The notes beneath the pieces are model-generated. The model was given only the letters and a program-made list of their open reading frames with translations. It was not told where the DNA came from and ran no database searches. Made by a program: the position numbers and the translations under genes. DNA of 40,745 nucleotides from the NCBI GenBank assembly GCA_009602735.1, contig WELA01007315.1, forward strand, positions 589,581-630,325. Direction: 5' to 3'. The DNA comes from Mesotaenium endlicherianum (Eukaryota > Streptophyta > Zygnematophyceae > Zygnematales > Mesotaeniaceae). Below, piece after piece: positions 23,355-35,289 of the stretch (positions within the stretch are counted from its first letter, which is position 1; every line of letters begins with the position of its first letter).

Positions 23355-25400
23355 GGGTGGCATCTGAATGCGCCACTAGCGGAGGAGGCTGTAGCAACTC
23401 TCAATTTTTACTGGTAGGCCTGGAGGATTTACAGTTCGTGTTGGCAGGCTGTTTTTCTCGTCTGCTACGCTGCAGTTGGCAGTGTTGAGTTGGGAAGGTG
23501 TCAGCGGATTCTGACCAACTCTAGCTCGGCATGCATGCATTTGCCGGTCACCAGGTGCACGCTTGTAAAGTCTGCTGAGCACAGCCCCTAGCACCGCCAG
23601 CTGGTTGGGGGCCTGCTAGTGTGTAAGAAAACTTATACGTGGTTGGTGGTTCACGTTTTTGCAGTAGTGGGGAGCAACAACTTTCAGTACGCATAATGTA
23701 ATTGCAGATCTATGCCATGTACGCAATATTATGTGAGAGGGGGGTGGAGCACGCACACTAGGCCCTTGGGGGAACAGAATACATTTGGTTGTAGTAGTGC
23801 TGACGCGAATGAGTGGGAGCTTTTTATGATGCTACTTATCACGAATGATTGAATATAACTCTGGAGGGACCTACGAGGCCCTTCTTGTCAGGAGTGTCCA
23901 AGAGTCAACCTGACTGAATCTTGGTTCAGTTTTCTTTGTCACAAACTATTGCATAGTTCCTTGAAATAAATTTTAATGAATCAGAGTTCCGTGCCGTGTG
24001 TGCATCGAGAATCTGTATTGGGGATCAACTGTGCTTCTGATGGCTGGTAAGTCTATGTGAATGGAGCGCTGAGCTTCATTACTCCGACTCAAATTTTGAC
24101 ATGCAAATAACATGTACATAAAAACGAGGTTGTATACAGCACATGCAAATGATAAACGAGCAACAGTGAGGCCAGCTTTTTGCAATGTTTGTGTTCCCTT
24201 TATTCATTGGCACCTCAATATTCTCATATTATAAGTGATTTGGACATCTGCAATTCTGGCATCTATGCAGTCATGCTAGGCTATCAAGTGAACATTGAGT
24301 TGTGAAAATTGTCACGAGCAGCGCTGAACACTTGTCTTGTTGATGAACAGACTCAATGGCCCCGTACCTTTTCACTTATGTATATGTGCGTATGCCCAAC
24401 ATTCCCAATACAGCTGCAAATATCTTGTCTCCAGAACACTATTAATGGAGCAAGCAGGTGGCCTGCAGGGAGTTGGCGGCTCAGCGAGAACCACACATTT
24501 TCCTCCTCTATCCTATCCTAAACTGAATCAGGTATGTGACCCATCCAAGACACCAAAGACTGAGGACCGCATGCTACGAGCAGCCAGCTCCATTCTCAGC
24601 TGATACTGCGATTCGTATCTAGGCGCACGCTAAATGCTCTTTGCTCACGCCGTCTTCCGTCATACTGGGTGTCGCGACATTTCCATTTCTCCCGATCTGA
24701 AGGTTCCGCCGTCCGACCTCTCGTAAGGAGTGCGGCTTGCTGCAACCGAAGGGTGAACCAGAGCGCACTGTTGATCAGCCCAACCTTCCACACAATTCTC
24801 ATGCAGGGCCGAAGAAAACCAATGGAAAAGGAGCATCATCACTTCCTCACCAGGAACTCTCTCGGGCACTCTCTACTAATACCTGCATGCGGAGGGACCA
24901 AGCATCACACTTGCAATCGGCAACGCTGGAGAATGTGCCAGCCGTCGCTACACAGACGTTGCTTGATGGACCTTCACTAGATGGAAACGCATAGTGGAAA
25001 CTGCACTTCATAGTATTCCTGGGTGCTAATGGGAAAGAAAATCCCTGCCCGACAAGTCTTGCAGAGATGACGCGTGCAAAACTTCCACTGAGTGGAGGAG
25101 CATTGAAGGGGCAGGCATTGGCCCCTTCGCAGCCCCCGAGCACTCATATTAATTGCGTGCAGTAGTCTACAATGGGGTCTTTAATAACATTCGAGTTCAC
25201 GCTAAAACTACCTGCACCTCCTCTGCGTGTCCCGATCAAGTCCTGCCCGGATGCAGTGAGGACACACATGCGCAAGCACGACCTCCACACACTGCCTAGC
25301 TCACATCTTCACCCCTGTGCTCATCTGGGACTGGCCCTATCTGTTGAAAAACTCCAAAACGTGAATTCCACGCCACCAAATCCGAAAGTGAGCAACACGA

Positions 25401-25439
25401 GCAGGCAGGCAGGCGGGCGGGCGGGCAGGCGGGCGGGCG
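25401..25439. repeat. GGCA/GGCG tetranucleotide repeat
   Basis: About nine units of AGGC or GGGC just downstream of the malectin-like gene's last open frame. Confidence 0.9.
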
Positions 25440-25442
25440 ACA

Positions 25443-27203
25443 TCAGGATGGAAAAGCTGCGGTAGGCGTCCAGCTCGTGTTACCTGCAAGGCCCGCCTCT
25501 AGAGCCACCTGGCTGGTGGGGCCAGAGGAAGTGGGGAAGAGACCGGCGCCGACGGCATAGAGCGCCTCCTTGTCCAGGAGCGGCCCCTCCTTGGCAGCGG
25601 CGCGCCGAGAGACAACGCAGCACGCGCATATGGCCAACGCGATGGCTATCCCCAAACCACCCGCCACGAGGGCAAGGATGAGTGGAGTCGACAGCTTGCC
25701 GCCCGAGGAGCTGCCGCCGCTGCTCTTTGCCTGCACGCCCACGGCTGGCTCTACACAGGAAGAGGAGGAATGCACAAGCCGTCAGTGTGCCTCACGCACC
25801 CACACACGCACGCAACAATAACCACGCCAGCTCGTGAGTCCTAGATTGTTATCAAGTGCAAGCACGAGTGCACCAACCTCCTGCAGCCGAAGTACTAGCT
25901 GGGGCGGCAGCAGCCAAAGGCTCGTCCGCTGCCGTGTCGTCACTGCCAGGTGACGCTCCATCGGCGCTTGCCTTGGGAGCACTGGCAGGCGAGGCGGCGC
26001 TGTCGGCGGGAAACAGAAAGCCGTCGTCACCGCCGGCGGCTGCGGCGTCGGCGCTGCCCGTCGGATCTGTGGCATCGTCGTCGGCGGCGGCGGTGCGGAC
26101 AATCTCAAAGAGCTCGAGGCCGTTGAGGATGGGGTCGTAGGTGCTGCCGTTGCTGCGCACGAGCACCAGCAGCAGCGTGTTGAGCGTGCCGGACGCGGCG
26201 GGCGGGAAGGCGAGCTCGATGGAGACGGTCTGCGCCGTGAAGCTGGAGCTCGAGGCGTTGCCCAGAATGTCGTACTGCAGGAAGCCCTGCTCGCCAATCA
26301 GGATGTCGCACAGGCGCTCCCCCCGCGCCACGCTCGCGTCGATCTCCGCAAAGTACAGCACCAGCAGCCACGAGTTTGTGCCCCCCGCCGCTGCGGCGGA
26401 TGTGATATCGTCTCCCGACGACGACGCCGCCGGCAGCGGCGACGGCGGGCCCACGGGCTGCAGCGGCCATGCAAAGCCGATGTTGCCGGAGATGCGGGCG
26501 TCGCGCGCCGTCTGCAGCATGCCCTGCGGAAGCCAGTCGGGGGCGATGCCCGCGCCCGCGACGGACGCGTTGGTGGCCAGCGTGCTGTAGTTGCCCTCCT
26601 GCGCCGTCAGATCGGCGATCCACGAGCGGTAGCCGAGATCGGCGGGCTCGGGCCCGAGGGCCTCGCCGCCGGCGTTCACGCGCGCGATCGTCGACAGGAT
26701 GACATCTGTCCCCCCCTGGCTGGTCGTGTAGGCCTCAGAGTCGGCAGGCAGAAGCTCCAGCGAGCTCACTACGGGGCTCCCTGTCACGCTCACGAAGCAG
26801 ATGGAGGCGGTGCCATCTGAAAAGAAGGCGACATAGTCGGTCTCGTAGGCGGTGGCGTTGCCACCCAGGAGCTCCTGCTGCGCCAGCAGGTCGACGGCCT
26901 CAACGGTGGCGCCGCCCAGCGTGACGTTGAAAGCGGGCGGCGCCGAGAGGCCGTCGTAGTCGCTGTACGCGAAGCCGAGGCGCACCAGGTACCTGCCAGC
27001 TGGCACGTGCAGGACGTAGCACGAGTCACTGGCGTTGGGAAAGGCGCGCAGGCTCGCGGCCACGCCGCCCAGTGCGCTGCCATTCTCGCCCGTGTCGGAG
27101 ATGTTGGCGGCGACGCTGCTGGCAGGGTATCCGCGGTCGGCCTCCCAGTCAAGGCCGTTCTGGGTGCTGGGGGCGTCGCTTCCGCAGTCGATGCGGATGG
27201 GAC
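25443..27203 (-). CDS. malectin-like ectodomain with one membrane helix (5' partial)
   Basis: Two minus-strand exons: 27203-25878 and 25750 down to either a donor at 25484 or the in-frame TGA at 25443. The first exon starts at GPIRIDCGSDAPSTQNGLDW after a gccgcag acceptor. It continues with ISDTGENGS, LRAFPNASDSCYVLHVPAGR, YSDYDGLSAPPAFNVTLGG, then YRSWIADLTAQEGN and LYFAEIDASVARGE. This is the order of the plant Malectin_like domain, a carbohydrate-binding fold found outside receptor kinases. Many Asn-x-Ser/Thr sites fit an extracellular position. A Ser/Ala/Asp-rich linker leads to exon 2, where KLSTPLILALVAGGLGIAIA and the following hydrophobic residues form one transmembrane helix, then SRRAAAKEGP as positive-inside anchor. 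The visible cytoplasmic tail is about 55 residues without a kinase. The signal peptide exon is missing, probably in the gap at 27283-27950 or beyond. More tail exons are possible. Confidence 0.8.
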
Positions 27204-27282
27204 CTGCGGCAGACATGCACAGGTAGCAATCAGACTCGCCGTCGTTCAGCCAGGTGGTGATACAACCGCTGTACCCCCCCCC

Positions 27283-27950
27283 NNNNNNNNNNNNNNNNNN
27301 NNNNNNNNNNNNNNNNNNNNNNNNNNNNNNNNNNNNNNNNNNNNNNNNNNNNNNNNNNNNNNNNNNNNNNNNNNNNNNNNNNNNNNNNNNNNNNNNNNNN
27401 NNNNNNNNNNNNNNNNNNNNNNNNNNNNNNNNNNNNNNNNNNNNNNNNNNNNNNNNNNNNNNNNNNNNNNNNNNNNNNNNNNNNNNNNNNNNNNNNNNNN
27501 NNNNNNNNNNNNNNNNNNNNNNNNNNNNNNNNNNNNNNNNNNNNNNNNNNNNNNNNNNNNNNNNNNNNNNNNNNNNNNNNNNNNNNNNNNNNNNNNNNNN
27601 NNNNNNNNNNNNNNNNNNNNNNNNNNNNNNNNNNNNNNNNNNNNNNNNNNNNNNNNNNNNNNNNNNNNNNNNNNNNNNNNNNNNNNNNNNNNNNNNNNNN
27701 NNNNNNNNNNNNNNNNNNNNNNNNNNNNNNNNNNNNNNNNNNNNNNNNNNNNNNNNNNNNNNNNNNNNNNNNNNNNNNNNNNNNNNNNNNNNNNNNNNNN
27801 NNNNNNNNNNNNNNNNNNNNNNNNNNNNNNNNNNNNNNNNNNNNNNNNNNNNNNNNNNNNNNNNNNNNNNNNNNNNNNNNNNNNNNNNNNNNNNNNNNNN
27901 NNNNNNNNNNNNNNNNNNNNNNNNNNNNNNNNNNNNNNNNNNNNNNNNNN
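27283..27950. other. assembly gap (668 N)
   Basis: A run of N preceded by poly-C. Apparent open frames across it are artefacts. It probably hides the 5' part of the malectin-like gene. Confidence 1.
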
Positions 27951-28033
27951 CCTTTTCTCCCTCACAAGCAGGGGGGTGGGTACTTCACGCGGGCACACAA
28001 ACTGGCGTCGCCTCAGCTTCGTCTCCAGACTGC

Positions 28034-28045
28034 GTGTGTGTGTGT

Positions 28046-28083
<38 letters not shown>
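28034..28083. repeat. TG microsatellite
   Basis: About 24 TG units with one interruption, next to the assembly gap. Confidence 0.95.
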
Positions 28084-28086
<3 letters not shown>

Positions 28087-30328
28087 ATGTGGAGAGCTCA
28101 CTCGGGGCTTCATATATGTATGGGCGCAAGAAGGACGTTCCGAGGGGGAGGGGAGGGAAGGGGTGGATGGTGGGGGCAATTTCCTTGAGACAGCTAATTC
28201 AGTTGCCGCGTCTGTCACTAGTTCGATGGCTGAGCTGGAAGAGAGCAGCTCGCTTTCCTGAGCTCAGTCTGAGGAGCAAAACGACAATGGATCAGAAGCC
28301 TTGTGTCTGATTGCACCCCCTCACAGGAAGCTTTGCCCCTCATGTGCATGTCCTCTGCTGAGAAGGCCCCTCCAGCCACTCCTGGTCAGCCTGACCATTG
28401 GAGCCCACCAGAACATAGGGGTTATATTGCGTCAGCCTCCAGTCGTCGCCAATCGCGAGCAGGCATTGCCTCTGCCATCAGGAAAAATGGCTTGCGAGAA
28501 GCCGCATCCCAAAAGCAGAGGGCCGGCGGAGGTGGACGGACGCACTGCAAGACAAATAGACTGTGCTTTGGCGCGTTGATCAATTGCGCCTGTGGATTCA
28601 CTGCCGTCGTTACTCTCTTGCAACTCTGTACCGATTGCCAACCCCCAGGGAAGGGGGGTAGGAGGTGAGAAGAAGCATCGGCCTGCAACCGTGGATGACT
28701 TCCTCCCCTCACATCGCACGCTTGCTCGCTCGCATTTCGCAACGGCTTGGAACTGCGGCTGGCCTCTGTGCACTGCCCGGCCCTCGCAGAATGCAACAAA
28801 TAAAATGCTTCACTCGCGGCAGGTAGAGGGAATGCTTGTACTTTTGTAAGAGTGCTGTGGTGCAAGGAATGGAGTGGTGCAGCGAGAGGGGCAAGCACAG
28901 CCTGACATGCCACTTGGCACATCAAGCGCCCTGCAGCTATCTGCCGAGGATAGCCCAACTGGCCGAAGTGACTGACAGAACAAGCCTCGGCTCTGTGTGG
29001 TTGAATTCGCCACAAGGGGGGTCCTGACTCCTATAGAGTGTCCGGCATACATCGATATTGGCGGGACGTGATGCATGGGGAGTATATACATCTTTGAAAC
29101 AATGGAGTACCAGTATCGGGACGCTCAGAGAGGACCGATGGAAGGCCACACAGAAGGAGCCCTGTCACAGAAACGAATGTCACAAGGGAGGGCCAGCATG
29201 CGCTGCATCCGTATGCCATGGGCTGAGAGCACCTGGCGCGCCCAGGTGCCACCCTTGCTGCACTCTTGTTTCCTCCTGCTCTTGCGCCACTGACGGGCTT
29301 CAGGTGCCACCGCTAAGTTTCTATGTAGATTTTAAATTTATTGAAAACTTTTTGCTAATCCCTTAGCTGCTTTGGGCAGCCTGTAATAACATGATCACAC
29401 TGCTAATTATAATAAGGGCCTGTTGAGTATGAGTTGATGCATATGTGGTCAAGCAAGCAGGGAGGCTAACACAGGTATACTTGTGTCCAGCAGAGGCAAA
29501 ATTCAGCACATTTGAAAGTGCAAAATAATCATGTGTGAATATAGCATGGCACAAGAACAAATCAGGGGTGTACTCTTGGGCCTCGCAAAGGTACTCAAGT
29601 CTGGACCAACTACTGGAGAAACCAACATGCGGTTCCAAAATTTTCCTGTAGCCAATGACACTCAGCATATTTGTCACACGTTGCCGGATATATTGCGGGC
29701 TTAATGAGCCCGAGCAGTGTAGAAGCATTGCAACAGTCCTCAAATTGACCAGTGTACTTTTCCCTAATCGCACCCTATTCAAGAATGCACAAACAACGCA
29801 CCTCATTCTACAGAATAGTGTCCAGATTGAAATCCCCGAGACCTTTGACAGCTCCAAAATCCTGATGCCCCCACAACCGAGGGCAAGGGACTCGGAAACG
29901 GCAACTCGTAGTAATAATGTGGAGAAGAGTTGAGCATGAATACATCTAGCCCTCGATAACAATAAGAGCCCAACTCAAAGATTGTGGTGACAGGTCTTTG
30001 CCAAGTCCGTGAGACCTTAAGTGCATGGGACGTGTCTGGGAAGAGTCGCCATTGATGTGAAGGGCCATGCAACGATTGCCACGTCCATTTGTGAATTCCG
30101 TAATTAGCATGTCATGTTTCGACAACATCCTTGTCTATGCATTGTATGCTATAGCGTCGATTTATATTTGTGGCAAAAAAAGTACATGGAAAAAATGGAG
30201 TGCATGGTGCTTTTGCATCATTTTAAGCAAATTTGCCCCAGGTATAAGAACAGGGCACCGAGCACGTCAGCTCTGTAACTTCAATGACGAGTGTGCAAGC
30301 AGTGCAAACGCGTGAAAGAAGGAACCAG

Positions 30329-30366
30329 CGGGCAAGCGTGGGCAAGCGTGGGCAAGCGTGGGCAAA
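30329..30366. repeat. GGGCAAGCGT 10-bp minisatellite
   Basis: Three perfect units plus a partial fourth. Non-coding as far as can be seen. Confidence 0.9.
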
Positions 30367-30617
30367 CATGATGAACTTTCCATTCTTTTCGAAAGAGAAA
30401 CAAATGGACCTTTCGCCCTCGTTCTTCCAAGTCCAAACCCTTGCAATACATCTTCGCGAGTCTGCCCCTTCAGGAGTGCTCTCCAACTCGATATTGCTTT
30501 CCGCATACGCACATTAAAGACATGACGCGTATGATGTAAGCACTTGATATATATTTCAACAGCTTGAATACTTCTATGAAAATGCAAGCATCAAGGGCAA
30601 GCTCATCTTCAACTGCC

Positions 30618-30622
30618 TTACA
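30618..30622 (-). promoter_or_regulatory. candidate poly(A) signal TGTAA of the dehydrogenase gene
   Basis: TGTAA on the minus strand, 221 nt beyond the stop at 30844. Confidence 0.4.
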
Positions 30623-30843
30623 TTTTTCCACATGCTGCCTCCTCTTATCTCGTTTGACTGCTACACCAGTAGCCCTCATTACTAAAATGATAACCATTTT
30701 TTTTCCGAAAGACAGCGCCAACTGTGTTCTACAATATTGGCTTTGGCCAGCTCTGCTCCTTCTTTTGGGAACCTTATCAACCGGTTAAGATGTCGACCTA
30801 GAAGCAACACCGCACTACAACCCTACAAGCCAACACGCCGGTC

Positions 30844-33243
30844 TCAATTGACAGGCGTGATGAGCGGCTCCCCTCCAAAATACGCCCGCAGGTTTGCGAC
30901 CATGAGCTCCCCCATGTCGCCCCGAGTCTCCTCCGTCGCGCTCCCCACGTGGGGCAACAGGACCACATTGTCCATCTTCCACAGCGCCTCCGGCGTCTTG
31001 GGCTCCTCCTCAAACACGTCAAGGCCCGCCCCTCCGACGCGCCCCTCCGCGAGCGCCTTCACGAGCTCCGCCTCGTCCACCACCGGCCCGCGGGCGATGT
31101 TGATCAGCGTGCCCTGCGGGCCGAGCGCGTCCAGCACCTCCCGGCTCACAATGTGCCGGGTGTCCTTGCTCAGAGGGCACGCGGCCACCAGGAAGTCGCA
31201 GTTCCGCGCGAGCTCCACAGGGCTGCCGTGGTACGTGTACGGCACGTCTTTTTTCTGGGACCTGCTGAAGTAGGCGATCTTGCAGTCAAACGCCTCCGCC
31301 CTTTTGGCAATCGCGAGGCCTATCCTCCCCAGCCCTAGGATGCCCACCGTCTTGCCTGACACCTACACACATGCACGTCAAACGCACGCACGCGCACACA
31401 CTAAAACCAAGAGCTCAGGGGCGCTAAGGGCGCTAAGGGGGCGTGCTCGGCATGTTCTTGGGGCACTGCTCTGTTGGCGGCGAGATCACTTGGCCAAAGT
31501 TCTGCTCTATCGGGCAGCAGCCGATCGCGTGCAACAACCAATTGCTTCCTTCTCAGAGATGCGATCTGCGAGCGCTGCGTGCATGCATAGCTGCACTATT
31601 TTCCACATTGACTCAGGCAGTTTTGTCTCCCTGATGAGCGTTTAGGAAATTTCAAGACAAATGGCATGAAGCCCCACCGCTACGACTGGTATAACGAAGA
31701 GCAAGAAATCATATGCAGGAGCTCCACTGGGCAGATAGAGGCCTGGCCAACAGGCCAGAGCTACCAACTTACATCTAGGCTTGCACAAGCAGAAGGTGAG
31801 CAGCCCGGAGGCACTTTCAGCCACACAGCACACTGAGAAGGAGCACGAGACCAGCAGCACGAGAAAAGACCTCATGCTGAGCTGGAACCGGCTGCTGCTT
31901 ACCTTGCGTGTGAGAGGCATCATTCCCTTCTTCGGCCACTCGCCTGCCCGAACGTAGCGGTCAGCTTCACAAATCCTTCTCGACACAGCCAGTATGAGGG
32001 CGAGCGTGAGGTCCGCAACGTCATCAGTGAGTACATCTGGCGTATTTGTCACCTTAACTCCCCTCGCCGCAGCCGCCTCAACATCTGCATGCCAGGAGAG
32101 CAATGCCTGAGAATGGTGGCCTGGGGGAGGTATCTCGTTCCATGCAGCAGCATTGCTGCAGTTAAAGTCCCCAGCCAGATCGTCCATACCTTTCCAAGTT
32201 CATACCTTTCAATTGCCTCCTACTTCTGATGGGTCTGGAAAAGTTTACGCCCCTCTCTCCCTCTTCGAAATGTCACTCTGTTGGATATGACCACAAGTTT
32301 CTGCTTGCAATACTAGCTCCTGGCTAATATAGCACCCTCAGTGGCGAGGCCTTAGTGACGGTGCATCCTCAAGACAGGCATTATACTCTGTCGCAACAAC
32401 TATGGGCTTCGCAATCGGTCTCATGTGTTTTGTGCGCGAATGTGTGTGCCTGTGTGCGTGTCTCTGTGTGTGTGCCTGTGTGCGTGTCTCTGTGTGTGTG
32501 CATGTGTGTGTTAGCTTCACAAAGTAAGAATTCTGGCAAAATATGTGAAGGGATATGCATATAAAACGCCGGTAAACCCCTGCTAACCCCTGCTAACCCC
32601 TCCTTTGTGCAACTTCTCATAGGTGGCTGCAGCTGTTGCGCATAACTTTTGCTGCATGCTTTCCATACTTTGGTCTTAGGATCGCCCAAGCCTCACGTTA
32701 AAGAGATATGGGGGGCAAGATGCCAAGCATACGTGCCTTCAAAATCTTAGCATACTGTTTTTTTTTGATGTACATGCATCTTCGGGTTAAATCTTATTAC
32801 TAAGGCGTCAAGTCACAACAATGCAGCAAGCTATTTCTTCCATACAGCAGATCAATATAGCAATATCTCAGACACATACACAAGAAACATATGAAACACA
32901 GTGATTTCAAAGAAAGGATTTGCATCTCACTGTAATATGTCATCTCCATGAGGACTTGAGAGCTCTGCAATGGAAAGGGCCTAGATTACTGTGACTTACC
33001 AATTGAGTCAGTTCCAACCCCGAAGCATGAAATGATCTCGAGGGCTGGCAGCTTGTCAAACAGGGCTGAGTCGAATCCAACGAAGCTTGTGGTGGCCACC
33101 ACTTTAATGGCGTGTCCCTCTGCTTGCAGCAGACCCTCTCGATCCGGGTGATCCTTGAACTCAATAACTTCTGACACTTCCGATAGCGACTTTACAGTTC
33201 GAGGCGGAACGGCTCCCAGCAAAATGATCTTGGACTTCGACAT
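30844..33243 (-). CDS. D-2-hydroxyacid dehydrogenase (hydroxypyruvate/glyoxylate reductase type)
   Basis: Minus-strand exons 33243-33000, 32084-31903 and 31362-30844 (TGA) join in phase to 314 residues, the normal length of plant HPR2/HPR3-type reductases. The start [20 protein letters not shown] is chosen for fit. A gcag just before it leaves room for an upstream exon, and the frame is open up to 33294. The substrate domain has [11 protein letters not shown] and [19 protein letters not shown]. The Rossmann fold has GILGLGRIG (about residues 149-157). The catalytic triad is present: Arg in [10 protein letters not shown] (about 233), Glu in DVFEEEP (about 262) and His in [12 protein letters not shown] (about 280). 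The enzyme reduces hydroxypyruvate or glyoxylate with NAD(P)H in photorespiration. Related plant enzymes also take hydroxyphenylpyruvate, so substrate is not fixed by sequence. No targeting peptide or C-terminal SRL-type peroxisome signal is present, so a cytosolic location is likely. Confidence 0.92.
32441..32506. repeat. TG-rich repeat with a 26-bp higher-order unit
   Basis: The unit gtgtgcctgtgtgcgtgtct and flanking TG steps occur twice in tandem, in intron 1 of the dehydrogenase gene. Confidence 0.8.
32572..32602. repeat. CCCCTGCTAA 10-bp repeat, three units
   Basis: Three tandem units (aacccctgct) in intron 1 of the dehydrogenase gene. It resembles but is not a CCCTAAA telomere repeat. 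Confidence 0.75.
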
Positions 33244-34974
33244 CCCTGCTTCTAATACGTGGAGAGACAGGAGGACGTAAGCCACAGCTAACATACTTGC
33301 ATAAGAAAGCTATACCCTTGTGCCTGTTACCCTTCCGGTACTTCAAAAGAAAGAGGAACTTAGTGACCTGAAATATGACGGAGTATTACCAATTGCCATG
33401 CTTCTAGAAGATGTGCAATATCTTGAAGTCATTCTTTAGTGATTAATTAGTTCTCAATACTGATTTTTGTGCACGTAAAGGTTGTACAATATTTTTGTGC
33501 CGCAGGAAAGGAAGAGAGAATTTAGAACACGTAGATGCTCCTTCAAATCCTTTCGCCCTTCGTACATTCACTGTTTATGCCAAATGTAGAGTTTCTACTA
33601 TGAACATAAGTGATTCCCACCCACTTGGTCGTTGTGTCTCATATTATTCACTCAATACTTTTTAACCTCGAGCAATTACATTGAGCAACAACAATGCCTT
33701 AGACCGCCTCAAAAGAAGTGAAATATGTACCGTTAACAGAATATTGACAGTAGGCATGTATTGCTATGAGGGGCTACAACAACACCAGGCAACAGCAGCA
33801 AGAAAGTACGCACCTGAACGGGGCTCCCGTTCTCGCCCCTCAGCTTCGGTAGCTAGTGCTGATATGTGAAACGAGGAATCAGGGCGACTGAGAGTAGCCC
33901 AGTGTTTATTCACCAAAGTGCCGAAAGCACAAAGACCAGAAGAGTGTATATCAAAAATATATAATGGATGCTGTACCCTACATTGAGTCCGCTCTGGCAC
34001 AAATCTAAAGCTGGCCCAAGTAGGCCCAGGCAACGCTACTCTGTCTCTCAAGCGGAGACGTGAGCAACTAAGTTGATTGGATGCAAAAGTAAACACAGGT
34101 GTCTTGTTCTGAAGTGCTAACACTAGCATTCTAGACGATTAGCACTTGCGCTCTGGTTTAATTTACATACATGTATGTACTCATAGATATATCCATTAGA
34201 CGCCACGAAGTGCGCATGAACACGGAGCAACCCGGGGATGTGAAAGTCTGGCCCCCGTCAGCGACCGTGATGGGAGCAAAGTGGAGCAAAGTTGTGAGAC
34301 CAAAACGCGCTGTCGATGGCAATTGTATGGTCGTCCATGGTCCCACAGTCCTGACTTCACTGACCTGGTTTTCATTGATCGTTGACCGCTTTTTACCAGC
34401 TGTTAGCAAGTGCAAAACATACGGTTATATACGGCCAGCGTACGGCAGCTTGGGACATGCGGAGCAACATGGGGGACTAACGGACGTTAATTTTATTTTT
34501 TTTGTCAATGGCCGGCTATATGTTTTCCATCTTGATTTTGATATCTTGCCGATCGAGTGCTGCATGTGCCTGAAAAAGGAGCTTTAAAAAAAGCCGCTCT
34601 ACTTCGTGCATGACAACGAAAGCTTGTACGGTCCCTGAAACATCGGGCACAAGCCTTCCTTGCAGTACAATAAATAGCCAGGTGCATATATAAAATGGGT
34701 GCATATGGGTGCACCATGCTTATGTGGGCAGTGATGGGCACAGATGCGGGTGGATATTCGAGCGTGAACTGGCGAGGATCCTCGCCATCACTTGCCATGC
34801 TGCTCGCTGCTGCATGCTCCCGCTGTTCGTCATTTGTCGAGCCGCGTCAGGCCAAGAACCAGATCAAGTCAGGGCGCAACAGGGAGCGCCTGGGGGTCCC
34901 TCTACTGCCCTCTACCGCCTCTCAGAGTTCCAGCATAGCAATCTCAGGGCTGCAGGTCGACGATAACGTCCGTT
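33244..34974. other. divergent AT-rich intergenic region
   Basis: Upstream DNA of the dehydrogenase (-) and of the genes to the right (+). A 138-codon frame at 34171-34587 (+) is not recognised and has no splice partner; I regard it as chance. No promoter motif could be assigned. Confidence 0.5.
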
Positions 34975-35289
34975 ATGGACTTCAATGTTCTTCAAGCGGA
35001 ACCGAAGCCATCGCTGTTGATCGCAGCTCAGACGCTAGCTGCCTTGCGACTGGGATGGACGGCGGTCGTTGATAATGGTCGATGATGTGTGGCATGCTGG
35101 AAAGGTCGTCGACAGGCAGGGGTTGGCATGGGCTTCGGCGGTCATTGCTGGTCATTGCTGTCATACGTAAGATTCTCCGCAGCTCATGTCGACCTTCACC
35201 TGCCTTGCAGTGCTCGACGCCCTGCCCAACCCAGCCCAAATGATGTACATTGTAAAAAGGTCCAGAAAGATACCAGTTGCAATCGAGTA
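34975..35289 (+). CDS. possible small gene or 5' exons, unresolved
   Basis: Two pieces look protein-coding. From the ATG at 34975 a frame reads MDFNVLQAEPKPSLLIAAQT and on to a TGA at 35085. A strong acceptor (ccttcacctgccttgcag, ending near 35210) opens a frame VLDALPNPAQMMYIVKRSRK that ends in TAG at about 35289. A good donor (catac|gtaag) lies between them near 35165, but I could not join the pieces in one phase. On the minus strand the same DNA has a hydrophobic frame (35349-35161). It may be a small independent gene or 5' UTR exons of the next gene. No family is recognised. Confidence 0.25.

Larger units (their letters stand above)
23065..25442. other. intergenic stretch between convergent genes
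   Basis: Holds the 3' UTR of the BAR-like gene and the 3' flank of the malectin-like gene. Open frames at 24660-25143 exist on both strands but none resembles a known protein. Specifically, no protein-kinase HRD or DFG motif was seen on the minus strand. A good donor (AATCAG|GTATGT) near 24533 on the plus strand is not linked to a recognisable exon. Confidence 0.5.
27951..30843. other. stretch without a supported gene
   Basis: Contains a TG repeat (28034-28083), a possible terminal exon at about 28186-28261 (+), frames of 120-199 residues on both strands at 28303-28668, 28422-29015 and 29363-29962 that I do not recognise, and a 10-bp GGGCAAGCGT minisatellite at 30329-30366. The 3' UTR of the dehydrogenase gene lies at the right end. 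A hydrophobic N-terminal-like frame starts at 29219 on the minus strand (MAYGCSACWPSLVTFVSVTG) and could be a signal-peptide exon of the malectin-like gene, but no splice link can be shown. Confidence 0.45.

Noticed and set aside
23065..25442. Kinase domain downstream of the malectin-like membrane helix
   Set aside because: No HRD, DFG or glycine-rich loop was seen in any minus-strand frame, and the space is shared with the neighbour's 3' UTR.
27007..28188. Long open frames (250-393 codons) on both strands across the N gap
   Set aside because: Most of each frame is unknown sequence; N codons cannot stop a frame, so length means nothing.
28422..29015. 197-codon minus-strand frame
   Set aside because: No recognisable motif, overlapping frames on the other strand are similarly open, and composition looks random.
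29363..29962. 199-codon minus-strand frame and 92-codon plus-strand frame
   Set aside because: Neither has a known motif or splice partners, and they overlap each other in AT-rich DNA.
32572..32602. Interstitial telomere repeat
   Set aside because: The unit is CCCCTGCTAA, not CCCTAAA, and only three copies exist inside an intron.
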